DNA from: DATEMK01 sp039914625
Lineage (GTDB): Bacteria > Bacteroidota > Bacteroidia > AKYH767-A > OLB10
Length of the DNA: 8,980 nucleotides
Assembly: GCA_039914625.1 (NCBI GenBank)
Contig: JBDSOU010000109.1
Coordinates: 1 to 8,980, forward strand
Direction of reading: 5' to 3'
The first letter of the stretch is position 1; each line of letters opens with the position of its first letter. Of the stretch, positions 1 to 5,006 are shown in pieces. A program made the position numbers and the translations under genes. The notes under the pieces are model-generated. The model did no database searches. It was not told the origin of the DNA and was given only the letters and a program-made list of their open reading frames with translations.

Positions 1-149
1 TTTTTTCCGGAAAACCATCCTCCCGTTTTTACAACCATGTACCGGATGGTAGAGGTGCGGTCATCGAAATAGAACTCCTCTACTTTTCCAATTTCACCAT
101 CAGTTCCTTTAATGGTGTAGCCTAATAAACTGTTTATGCTTCGTTTCAT
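1..149 (-). CDS. PRC-barrel domain protein, N-terminal part only (runs off window)
   Basis: An open frame begins with ATG at 149 and is still open at base 1, giving 49 codons of a longer gene. The peptide starts MKRSINSLLGYTIKGTDGEI and continues with GKVEEFYFDD, an IRYMVV strand and TGGWFSGK. This matches the start of PRC-barrel proteins, in which a short 'LLGY.I...DGEIGKV.DFYFDD...IRYLVV.TG.W' pattern recurs. PRC-barrel proteins are small soluble beta-barrel proteins, often found in stress-response gene sets beside universal stress proteins; their biochemical role is usually unknown. It is the last gene of the minus-strand series and is separated from the genes upstream by an orphan coding fragment and an AT-rich hairpin, so it may have its own promoter, although I could not identify one. 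The rest of the protein, often a duplicated barrel, is outside the window. Confidence 0.85.
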   Translation of the reverse strand, partial: MKRSINSLLGYTIKGTDGEIGKVEEFYFDDRTSTIRYMVVKTGGWFSGK

Positions 150-276
150 TTTATTTGAATTTTAATTGTGATTGAATTATTAGAATTATTTGTTTCTTCA
201 TTGTGAATTTTTAAAATAAAAAAAGATTTTCACCCGGCATATTTAGCTGCAGCTTGTCAAACAAAAATCTTTTTTT
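150..276. other. Non-coding spacer between PRC-barrel gene and the orphan fragment
   Basis: This 127-bp stretch is very AT-rich and has no convincing reading frame on either strand. It contains the hairpin listed separately (218-276). It also holds the presumed leader of the PRC-barrel gene (150-217), in which I found no Bacteroidota-type TAnnTTTG promoter element and no Shine-Dalgarno sequence. Confidence 0.6.
218..276 (-). terminator. AT-rich hairpin, probable bidirectional terminator
   Basis: A perfect 13-base inverted repeat pairs 218-230 (aaaaaaagatttt) with 264-276 (aaaatcttttttt). The 33-base loop contains a 10-base palindrome, agctgcagct, at 245-254. Each arm ends in a run of T when read on its own strand, so it could terminate transcription from either side. 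The right arm abuts the stop codon at 277-279 of the orphan C-terminal fragment, which is where a gene's terminator would sit. The outer stem has a single G-C pair, so it is weaker than a classic rho-independent terminator. A regulatory palindrome is the alternative. Confidence 0.55.
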
Positions 277-360
277 TTAACTAAAACTGAATATTAAAGC
301 ACCAAATAAACCAGGAAGGAGTGCATCAGTATTCCAAATAAACTTATTTTGATTTTCATT
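277..360 (-). pseudogene. Orphan C-terminal coding fragment, possibly outer-membrane protein remnant
   Basis: After the double stop (361-366) of the 36-aa gene, the same frame stays open for 27 codons to a TAA at 277-279. It reads NENQNKFIWNTDALLP followed by GLFGALIFSFS. It has no plausible start codon of its own. The peptide reads like the carboxy end of a longer protein: an aromatic-rich stretch, then an alternating hydrophobic strand ending in F-S-F-S, as in the last strand of an outer-membrane barrel. The stop sits directly against a hairpin, as at the true 3' end of a gene. I infer a 5'-truncated relic left by a deletion. The evidence is composition and position only; chance openness over 27 codons cannot be excluded, and I cannot name the parent family. 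Confidence 0.4.
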
Positions 361-363
361 TTA

Positions 364-474
364 TTATTTTTTGCGTTTGCCTCTCAATAAAAAGACAATG
401 ATGAGTATAACAGCAAGCGGAATAATCCACATACCCCAACCCATGCCCCAACCCCAGGAATTATCGTGCATCAT
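364..474 (-). CDS. 36-aa Trp/Gly/Met-rich single-helix membrane peptide
   Basis: The frame runs from ATG at 474 (a second ATG follows at once) to tandem stops TAA TAA. The N-terminus reads MMHDNSWGWGMGWGMW, giving four Trp, four Met and a His in the first 16 residues. Residues 17-30 form a hydrophobic helix (IIPLAVILIIVFLL), followed by a strongly basic tail, RGKRKK. This predicts one membrane segment with the tail in the cytoplasm and the Trp/Met/His head outside. Similar tiny 'WGWGMGWG + helix' peptides, some with a SHOCT tail, are common beside copper and heavy-metal genes. It follows the HMA gene after 46 bp in the same direction, which fits a metal-related role. No function is established for such peptides; that it is translated is inferred from composition and context. 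Confidence 0.7.
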   Translation of the reverse strand: MMHDNSWGWGMGWGMWIIPLAVILIIVFLLRGKRKK

Positions 475-520
475 ATTATTTATCTTTTGAGATTCAAGTA
501 AAAGTGAGAATGAGATGTTA

Positions 521-754
521 TTAAGATATTGGCGCTCTAAGTTCTGCTATGGTGTAATGCGTATGACTTAATGCCTGCTGTAACATATCTTCATTAAGCG
601 GTTTTGAAGAAGTAATTTCCGCTTGCTTCTTTGCAAGGTCAACAGATATTGATGCTACTCCCGGAGCATCGGACAATTTATTTTTGACTGTTGTTGCGCA
701 TCCACCGCAACTCATACCACCGATGTGGTAAGTATGTTTAATTGATTCTTCCAT
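521..754 (-). CDS. HMA-domain heavy-metal (probably copper) chaperone, CopZ-like
   Basis: This 77-aa protein is essentially one heavy-metal-associated (HMA) domain. The metal-binding loop is GMSCGGCA, with Cys16 and Cys19 giving the C-x2-C pair preceded by the usual Gly-Met. The rest follows the beta-alpha-beta-beta-alpha-beta order: a VKNKLSDAPGV helix, an ASISVDLAKKQAEI hairpin and a final YTIAEL strand. It has no signal peptide or membrane segment, so it should act in the cytoplasm, handing Cu(I) or a similar ion to a P-type ATPase or sensor. No such ATPase is in this window. It lies 81 bp downstream of the Met-rich secreted protein and 46 bp upstream of the 36-aa membrane peptide. The ATG at 754 follows an A/T-rich leader with no Shine-Dalgarno sequence. 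The family call is firm; copper specificity is inferred from the motif and neighbours. Confidence 0.92.
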   Translation of the reverse strand: MEESIKHTYHIGGMSCGGCATTVKNKLSDAPGVASISVDLAKKQAEITSSKPLNEDMLQQALSHTHYTIAELRAPIS

Positions 755-781
755 GATTTTTAAATTTTGAATTAATTTTTT

Positions 782-826
782 TTCTTCAGATACACTGTTG
801 CCTGTTCTTCAGTTTCGCTGTTGCCC
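782..826 (-). repeat. 45-bp spacer repeat, copy B (tandem 22/23-bp units)
   Basis: This segment lies between the Met-rich gene and the HMA gene. It matches 1321-1365 at 42 of 45 positions. Each copy is itself an imperfect dimer: a 23-base unit at 782-804 and a 22-base unit at 805-826, both beginning ttcttcag on the plus strand and ending ctgttgcc. The stop of the upstream gene (836-838) is 9 bp away. No obvious hairpin forms within it. Confidence 0.8.
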
Positions 827-835
827 AAATTGTTT

Positions 836-1294
836 TTATTTTTTCTCAACCAAATCCATTCCGCATTTTGGACATTTACCAGCTTTGTCGCTTGTAACTT
901 CGGGATGCATAGGACAAACGTACATTGCTGCTACGGTCTTATCGGTTTTCTTTACGGTTCCAGTTTTTGCATCTTTCATCATCATTCCGCAATCAGCCAT
1001 CTTACCGCTCATGTCCATGCACTCTCCATCTTTCATCATCATTTTTGTTCCGTCTTTCATAATGCATTCGCCATTGACCATACATTTGGTTCCGTTTTTC
1101 ATGGTCATGTCTTTGTCCATTGACATCATTTTTCCGGATTTCATTTGCATCATTTTTCCATCTTTCATCATGCAACAATCTTTCATCATTGCAGAATCGG
1201 TTTTGGTTTGTGCATAAGAGTTACTTGCTGAAAAGCAGACTACCATTATAAGCAATGAAGCGAACATGGTTGAAATCATTTTTTTGTTTTTCAT
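836..1294 (-). CDS. Secreted Met-rich (DUF6799-like) protein with C-terminal heavy-metal-binding domain
   Basis: The 152-aa product starts with a Sec signal peptide (basic MKNKK, hydrophobic core at 10-22, likely cleavage at A28-Q29). Residues 36-107 hold 23 methionines and 6 cysteines in loose repeats such as MMKDGKMM, MKNGTKCM and MKDGTKMMMKDGECM. This matches the Met/Gly/Lys repeat pattern of DUF6799 proteins of Bacteroidota. Residues 125-152 form the short heavy-metal-binding domain: YVCPMHPEV, then KCPKCGMDL, with Cys127, Met129, His130, Cys141, Cys144 and Met146 as candidate ligands. I infer a periplasmic metal-binding protein, most likely for Cu(I) or Ag(I), given the Met-rich composition and adjacent HMA protein. 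The C-terminal domain is nearly a copy of the 51-aa protein encoded just upstream, and the following spacer is duplicated too. Plus-strand frames crossing this gene are shadows. Confidence 0.88.
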   Translation of the reverse strand: MKNKKMISTMFASLLIMVVCFSASNSYAQTKTDSAMMKDCCMMKDGKMMQMKSGKMMSMDKDMTMKNGTKCMVNGECIMKDGTKMMMKDGECMDMSGKMADCGMMMKDAKTGTVKKTDKTVAAMYVCPMHPEVTSDKAGKCPKCGMDLVEKK

Positions 1295-1320
1295 TATTTT
1301 TGTTTTTGATTTTAATTTTT

Positions 1321-1365
1321 TTCTTCAGTTGCACTGTTGCCTGTTCTTCAGTTGCGCTGTTGCCC
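1321..1365 (-). repeat. 45-bp spacer repeat, copy A (tandem 22/23-bp units)
   Basis: This segment lies between the 51-aa metal-domain gene and the Met-rich gene, 7 bp past the former's stop. It consists of two imperfect units, 1321-1343 and 1344-1365, and matches copy B at 782-826 with three mismatches. Both copies occupy the same place: just 3' of a gene ending in a heavy-metal-binding domain and just 5' of the next start. Confidence 0.8.
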
Positions 1366-1372
1366 GGTTTAA

Positions 1373-1528
1373 TTAATTTTTCTTTACTAATTCCATTCCG
1401 CATTTGGGGCATTTGCCCGGCTTGTCGGATTTTACTTCTGGATGCATGGTGCAGGTGTAAGTATCTGCGTTGCTGTTTTCTTTTGTGAGTGCGCTATGAA
1501 GCAACATTCCATTTTGATTTTTTTTCAT
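1373..1528 (-). CDS. 51-aa heavy-metal-binding-domain protein
   Basis: The frame runs from ATG at 1528 to TAA at 1373-1375. The first 22 residues (MKKNQNGMLLHSALTKENSN and two more) have no signal peptide or clear domain. The remainder is one heavy-metal-binding domain: TYTCTMHPEV, then SDKPGKCPKCGMELVKK. Cys26, Met28, His29, Cys40, Cys43 and Met45 are the likely ligands; the CPKCG pair resembles a zinc ribbon. Such domains occur at the ends of RND-efflux membrane-fusion proteins and copper ATPases, and as free short proteins in Bacteroidota metal-resistance clusters. Without a signal sequence it should be cytoplasmic. It lies 42 bp after the universal stress gene and 78 bp before the Met-rich gene, whose last 28 residues it closely resembles. 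It could be a freed domain after partial duplication. Translation is supported by preserved ligands and a clean start and stop. Confidence 0.85.
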   Translation of the reverse strand: MKKNQNGMLLHSALTKENSNADTYTCTMHPEVKSDKPGKCPKCGMELVKKN

Positions 1529-1570
1529 TGTGTTTTTTATTTATGAATTATTTATTTATTATTTATTTTT

Positions 1571-2014
1571 TTATTTACGTACAATTTCCACTGAACATTT
1601 AGCATGTAATGCCACTGATTGAGAAACAGAACCCAGCAAAAAACCTGCAACAGCACCATGACCATGTGAACCGACAACAATTAAATCAGCACCAAATTTT
1701 TCCGCTTCTTGCAGAATGATACTTTTTGCAGAACCTTCAATTGCAGCAGCAGAAACAGAAAGCTTAGGATTTTTTTTAAGTAAAATTGTTGCTGCACTTT
1801 CACTTGCATTCTCTGCCGATTTTTTTAAATACTTGTCGGCTGCATCATTATATTCCGTCATTACGCCCATTGGGGCAATATTCATTGTATAGGACGAACC
1901 ATCATAAGTAGAAATAATCCGCACTTTGGTATTGGGCGCAAATGTTCTTTCTGCAAATTTTTTTACCATTGCTTTGCTGTGTGTAGAGCCATCGGTAGCT
2001 AATAGTATTTTCAT
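1571..2014 (-). CDS. Universal stress protein (UspA family, ATP-binding type)
   Basis: This 147-aa cytoplasmic protein is a single Usp domain of standard length. It opens with the first strand and its acidic/serine turn, MKILLATDGSTHSKAM. Near the end it has the nucleotide-binding signature G-x2-G-x9-G-S: GSHG at about 117-120, then HGAVAGFLLGS and SVSQSVALHAKCSVEIVR. The preceding strand DLIVVGS is also typical. The intact signature places it with ATP-binding UspFG/MJ0577-like proteins rather than non-binding UspA types. Usp proteins help cells survive starvation, oxidative stress and oxygen limitation, often as dimers. The start is 17 bp past the ATC-hydrolase-like gene, so the two are probably cotranscribed. 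The next gene starts 42 bp downstream. Confidence 0.95.
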   Translation of the reverse strand: MKILLATDGSTHSKAMVKKFAERTFAPNTKVRIISTYDGSSYTMNIAPMGVMTEYNDAADKYLKKSAENASESAATILLKKNPKLSVSAAAIEGSAKSIILQEAEKFGADLIVVGSHGHGAVAGFLLGSVSQSVALHAKCSVEIVRK

Positions 2015-2031
2015 TTGTTTATTTTCATTAA

Positions 2032-2688
2032 TTAATAAGAGAGTAATTTATCTTTTGAATTTTCGATTTTAGAAGTCCATCGGAAATCACATTTAACTGC
2101 TCCACCCGCTATGCTTCCGGTTCTTTCTAATTTAGCGTGCCATAAATCTGCTAAAGGGTAATCTAAGGAACACCAGGTTTTCGTACAAAATTTTGATAAT
2201 CCTTTTGTTTGAAAATAATCAGCCACCGGACATTTTACACAATCAAAACCCACTACATGGTTTGCTGTTTCAACGTCCTTCCATTCGTAAGATGGACTGT
2301 TAAACGGAAATGCCCTGAATAATTTAGTAGTCTTTAGCAGGTGACTATCAATATTTCGATTGCCTAATCCCGATATCCACCACGAGAGCCTGCCCATTTT
2401 TACATATACTTTCCAGGCAATATCATAAAACAGTTGAGTTGCTGTTTCTTCACTTTGTCCTCTTGCAGTTAATTCCTGGTAAAAGGCGGTTGACATGGCT
2501 GCAAGGTGAACCATAACAGAACCACCCATAGTGGGCATGGAAGGAACTTCGGGTTTTAACCTTTGATATCTTTGCCAATAACCGGAAAGTATTTGTTGTA
2601 TGGTCTCCGCATCATAGAGCGAAACGAGTTCTTTTCTCATGAATTTGGAAGCCTGTACTTTAAACCAGTATAATAAAACTTTTTTCAT
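2032..2688 (-). CDS. L-2-amino-thiazoline-4-carboxylate (ATC) hydrolase-family protein
   Basis: The 218-aa product is soluble, with no signal peptide or membrane segment. The C-terminal half has the family's conserved pieces: GFDCVKCPVADYFQ (Cys150, Cys153), FCTKTWCSLDYPLADLW (Cys168, Cys173) and an LERTGSIAGGAVKCDFRW ending (Cys200). This layout, C-x2-CP..Y...G, then C..D..L, then ERT..I..G...CDFR, is that of the ATC hydrolase domain. The named enzyme opens L-2-amino-thiazoline-4-carboxylate in L-cysteine formation in Pseudomonas, but most members are uncharacterised and many carry this Cys set without known substrate. In a redox/metal setting, thiol chemistry or metal binding is as likely as cysteine synthesis. 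The start lies only 4 bp past the stop of the preceding broken frame, suggesting translational coupling. I am confident of the family and not of the reaction. Confidence 0.85.
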   Translation of the reverse strand: MKKVLLYWFKVQASKFMRKELVSLYDAETIQQILSGYWQRYQRLKPEVPSMPTMGGSVMVHLAAMSTAFYQELTARGQSEETATQLFYDIAWKVYVKMGRLSWWISGLGNRNIDSHLLKTTKLFRAFPFNSPSYEWKDVETANHVVGFDCVKCPVADYFQTKGLSKFCTKTWCSLDYPLADLWHAKLERTGSIAGGAVKCDFRWTSKIENSKDKLLSY

Positions 2689-2692
2689 CTGA

Positions 2693-3000
2693 TTACTTTT
2701 TAGAATGAGAGGACAGTTTCTCCACTGACTTTTCTATTTTATCAATGTCATCATTCATTTTGTTTTTAAATTCTTTCCAGTCAAGGTTTATATTATATTC
2801 AAATATTTATTTACTAAGTAAGATTCAAAAGGGAATATTTCTCTTGCCTCTTTTTCTCTCCCTTCTTTTAGTAAACAGAAAACCCGCTCACACCTTTTTG
2901 CTATTTCGTGGAGTGGAGATAACTTTTGCTTAAGCATTGTACCAACGTCATTAAAATTTATTCCTTTAGCAGGAAAGGTATTGATGATGGATGTTTCCAT
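2693..3000 (-). pseudogene. Small unknown gene apparently frameshifted by a 5-bp duplication
   Basis: Frame one opens at ATG 3000 and ends with TAA at 2788-2790 (70 aa: METSIINTFPAKGINF onwards, with helix KRCERVFCLLKEGREKEAREI). Another frame continues without a start: NLDWKEFKNK, then MNDDIDKIEKSVEKLSSHSKK, ending at 2693-2695, only 4 bp before the next ATG. Both halves are Glu/Lys-rich and helical, like one protein. At the junction (2790-2799) the sequence is a 5-base tandem duplication, atatt-atatt on the plus strand. Removing one copy joins the frames into a continuous 100-aa protein (KYLNINLDWKEF across the join). I infer either a real frameshift mutation or an assembly error. The family is not recognised. 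If no frameshift exists, the alternative is a 70-aa gene at 2788-3000. The frame opens 75 bp after the lipoprotein cytochrome. Confidence 0.55.
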
Positions 3001-3075
3001 GATTTATATAGTTATCCATATTGTACTTTTATTCATGATTTGAATTCTTTCTTTTGACTTTAATAACTCAATTTC

Positions 3076-3336
3076 TTATTCTCCTGATTTTAAAAATTCA
3101 ACAATCTTTGTTGTTTCCGTTGCCGTGAGGTTGGCTCTTATTTCCATGTGCATGCCGATGGTTTCCCATTGAGCGCTGTTAAATGCAGTTGATGGCGGTG
3201 CATTGTGACAACGCAAACAGTTTTCCTGCCACAAAACATTTCCTGTTTTTTCTGTTATCTTTTGCGTGGATGCGCAACTGCTGATGATGGCAGCTATCGC
3301 AGCAACCATAGCGAATGTGATATAATATTTTTTCAT
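3076..3336 (-). CDS. Small lipoprotein monohaem cytochrome c
   Basis: The frame could begin further upstream inside the porin gene, but ATG at 3336 is chosen because it gives a lipoprotein signal: MKKYYITFAMVAAIAAI then the lipobox ISSC, with Cys21 as the lipidated residue. This leaves a 13-bp gap after the porin stop and an A-rich leader. The 86-aa precursor has one haem c motif, CLRCH (Cys40-His44); Met62 or Met64 in GMHMEI is the probable sixth ligand. At about 66 mature residues it is a minimal cytochrome c domain, ending with the helix ETTKIVEFLKSG. I infer a membrane-anchored electron carrier on the periplasmic side of a membrane. The position directly after the porin and the other cytochrome suggests a shared transcript and pathway. 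The redox partner is unknown. Confidence 0.88.
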   Translation of the reverse strand: MKKYYITFAMVAAIAAIISSCASTQKITEKTGNVLWQENCLRCHNAPPSTAFNSAQWETIGMHMEIRANLTATETTKIVEFLKSGE

Positions 3337-3349
3337 TGTTTTTATTTTT

Positions 3350-4522
3350 TTAAAATCCCATTGCTGCATTAATGATGAACGTATTTTCAGTTGCGGATGA
3401 ACCGGGAGTTTTATCCATTGCATAGGCGAGCTTGAACACCGTGCGCCAGCTTAACCAATAATCCAAACCAATAGTCCATTGTGTTCTTTCATCAGCCCAC
3501 AAAGATTTTTCGGGAAGCTTGATGGAAGAATAACGTGCAGCGATTTCAAAATTTTTCAATATTTTATTTGTGACCATTGTGGGGCGATAAGAAAATTGCG
3601 CGAAGTAGGCGGTGCTTTTATTGTCAAACGTGTAGAATGTTTCGCCTGTAGAATCAGAAACATTAGCATAGTTTGCGTTGTCAACATTGGCTCCGTTGTA
3701 TTGCGCTTTAATGTCAAATGTTCCTTTGAGTTGTTCAACACTTTTTACATAAGTCAAATCAACTGCATATAAAAACGCTGCTGTTTTTTCATAATCGGTT
3801 GCTTTGTTTCCGGGTTTTGAAAACTGTCCGGAGAATCCAATTTCAAAACAGGAGTTGGTGAAGGGAAGAAAACCAATTCGTCCGCCAACGGCTTTGTTCT
3901 TATTATTGTCATTAAGATTTTCGTAGTTGAGCATTCCGGCTTGCATCGGGTCTTCGGAACCATCCATCAATGAGGGACCATTGACAGCATATAAAGAGTA
4001 GGATGCTTTTGAATTGCCAAGCTGCACACCGCCAAGAATTTCAAAACCGACATCATCAGTGGGACCCACGCCCCCGTGGTCGAAGCCAAGAGGTTTTGTC
4101 GGAAATTTATTTATCCATGCGGGATGCAAACGGTCGGTGAAAATTCCGTAAGGCAAAAGAATTTTTCCTGCGCGTACCGTAAAATTTTTGCAGAGCTTGT
4201 AAGAAATATCCGCATACTCAATTCCGATATTTAATTCTCCGTCTTCAAATTCCATTTCCATTTCTCCTTCAAAAAATATTTTGTCGGATGTCTTCCATAA
4301 GAAGATGGGAGAAAAAGAACCCGGATTAAAAGTCGTTGCGTCTTTTGTTATTTCTAACCCGGTTTGCGCATAACCGCTAAGCAGAAATTTTGTTGTTGCA
4401 GGTGTGACTGCATCAATTTTTTTTTCTAATTCTTTTAATGCGTCTTCGTTACTCTGCTGTGCATTTACTTTTGCAAAAAGGAGGAATGAAAATGCAACTG
4501 ATAAAATGATTTTGGTTTTCAT
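3350..4522 (-). CDS. Outer-membrane porin-like beta-barrel protein
   Basis: The 390-aa precursor has a signal peptide (MKTKIILSVAFSFLLFAKVNA, cleavage near A21-Q22). A short charged stretch, NEDALKELEKKIDAV, resembles the N-terminal coiled coil of phosphate-selective/OprO-P-like porins. The remainder is a series of alternating aromatic and hydrophobic strands: FLLSGYAQTGLEI, KIFFEGEMEMEFEDGELNI, TVRAGKILLPYGIF, GGRIGFLPF, AYFAQFSYRP, FEIAARYSS, WTIGLDYWLSW. It ends in FIINAAMGF, with the terminal Phe expected for Bam-dependent insertion. The RAGKILLPYGIFTDRLHP segment is like the conserved 'GK...PFG....D' loop of that porin group. It lies between two cytochrome c genes (9 and 13 bp gaps), so it may serve the same pathway, either for substrate uptake or as a channel for electron transfer. 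Substrate selectivity cannot be read from the sequence. Confidence 0.85.
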   Translation of the reverse strand: MKTKIILSVAFSFLLFAKVNAQQSNEDALKELEKKIDAVTPATTKFLLSGYAQTGLEITKDATTFNPGSFSPIFLWKTSDKIFFEGEMEMEFEDGELNIGIEYADISYKLCKNFTVRAGKILLPYGIFTDRLHPAWINKFPTKPLGFDHGGVGPTDDVGFEILGGVQLGNSKASYSLYAVNGPSLMDGSEDPMQAGMLNYENLNDNNKNKAVGGRIGFLPFTNSCFEIGFSGQFSKPGNKATDYEKTAAFLYAVDLTYVKSVEQLKGTFDIKAQYNGANVDNANYANVSDSTGETFYTFDNKSTAYFAQFSYRPTMVTNKILKNFEIAARYSSIKLPEKSLWADERTQWTIGLDYWLSWRTVFKLAYAMDKTPGSSATENTFIINAAMGF

Positions 4523-4531
4523 AAGTTTATT

Positions 4532-4954
4532 TTATTTTGTTGCTGAACTGAATGTTCTTACATAGTTTACCAATTGCCAGCGTTGTTCATCAGATAAAGA
4601 TTTTTTTGTTGAAGGCATTGGTTTTTTTCCTTCTGAAATTTTCCAGAAGAGTTCACCGTCTGTTTGCGCTGTTGTAGCTGCATTGTTCAGCGGGTCAACC
4701 GGTTTGTCAAGCGTTGCGGCATTGGGTCCGTCACCCATTCCTTTTTTGCCGTGGCATTTTCCGCACTGCTTGGTGTAAATAATTTTTGCTGCTGCGAGCG
4801 ATGCAGCGTCAGATACAACAGGGTTCTTGACTTTTGCCGCTGCTTCAGGCGCTTTCCATGGTGCGTTTTGCGCAACGACAATAAATACAATCATGGTTAA
4901 TGCTACCATGATGACGGATGTAGTTTTTAAAATTTTTGTTTTTGATTTTGTCAT
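4532..4954 (-). CDS. Class I monohaem cytochrome c, exported or membrane-anchored
   Basis: The 140-aa protein has a basic start (MTKSKTKILK) and a hydrophobic segment at about 12-28 (SVIMVALTMIVFIVVAQ), acting as signal peptide or N-terminal anchor. It is followed by an Ala/Pro-rich linker and a cytochrome c domain. The haem motif is CGKCH (Cys64, Cys67, His68), followed by GKKGMGDGP, typical of class I cytochromes. The sixth ligand is probably Met113 in KKPMPS. The C-terminal helix LSDEQRWQLVNYVRTF is standard for the fold. It should carry electrons in the periplasm between a quinol-oxidising complex and an oxidase or reductase. It is the first gene after the 97-bp regulatory gap with two Crp/Fnr-type boxes, and the porin starts 9 bp past its stop, so it probably heads an operon of three. 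Confidence 0.95.
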   Translation of the reverse strand: MTKSKTKILKTTSVIMVALTMIVFIVVAQNAPWKAPEAAAKVKNPVVSDAASLAAAKIIYTKQCGKCHGKKGMGDGPNAATLDKPVDPLNNAATTAQTDGELFWKISEGKKPMPSTKKSLSDEQRWQLVNYVRTFSSATK

Positions 4955-5006
4955 TTATTTTGTTTTTAATTATGATATAAAATGATTTGTTTGATTGTTT
5001 TCTGAC

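Noticed and set aside
294..359. 21-codon ATG frame reading MKIKISLFGILMHSF onward, signal-like
   Set aside because: It is very short, in a different frame from the orphan C-terminal fragment, and its stop does not meet the hairpin. Chance is the simpler explanation.
798..1217. 139-aa and 100-aa plus-strand open frames (798-1217 and 821-1123)
   Set aside because: They are mirror frames of the Met-rich gene; repeated Met codons on the minus strand become His/Phe/Ile-rich plus-strand frames. No domain or sensible context.
1221..1412. 63-aa minus-strand frame over the start of the Met-rich gene and the end of the 51-aa gene
   Set aside because: It runs across the spacer repeat and two better-supported genes in another frame, with low-complexity Lys/Asn residues and no domain.
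2745..2933. Plus-strand 62-aa hydrophobic frame opposite the broken small gene
   Set aside because: It is antisense to a helical Glu/Lys-rich frame, which automatically yields Phe/Leu/Ser-rich plus-strand codons; no other support.
3031..3045. attca-N5-tgaat inverted repeat upstream of the broken small gene
   Set aside because: Five-base arms in AT-rich sequence are expected by chance, and it does not match the Crp/Fnr boxes found elsewhere in the window.
3337..3423. Longer start for the lipoprotein cytochrome (ATG at 3423)
   Set aside because: It would overlap the porin's 3' end by about 74 bp and bury the lipoprotein signal behind 29 residues; the start at 3336 gives a standard signal.
4664..4900. 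Plus-strand 78-aa and minus-strand 67-aa frames inside the cytochrome c gene
   Set aside because: They are shadow frames of a clear class I cytochrome c with intact haem motif.
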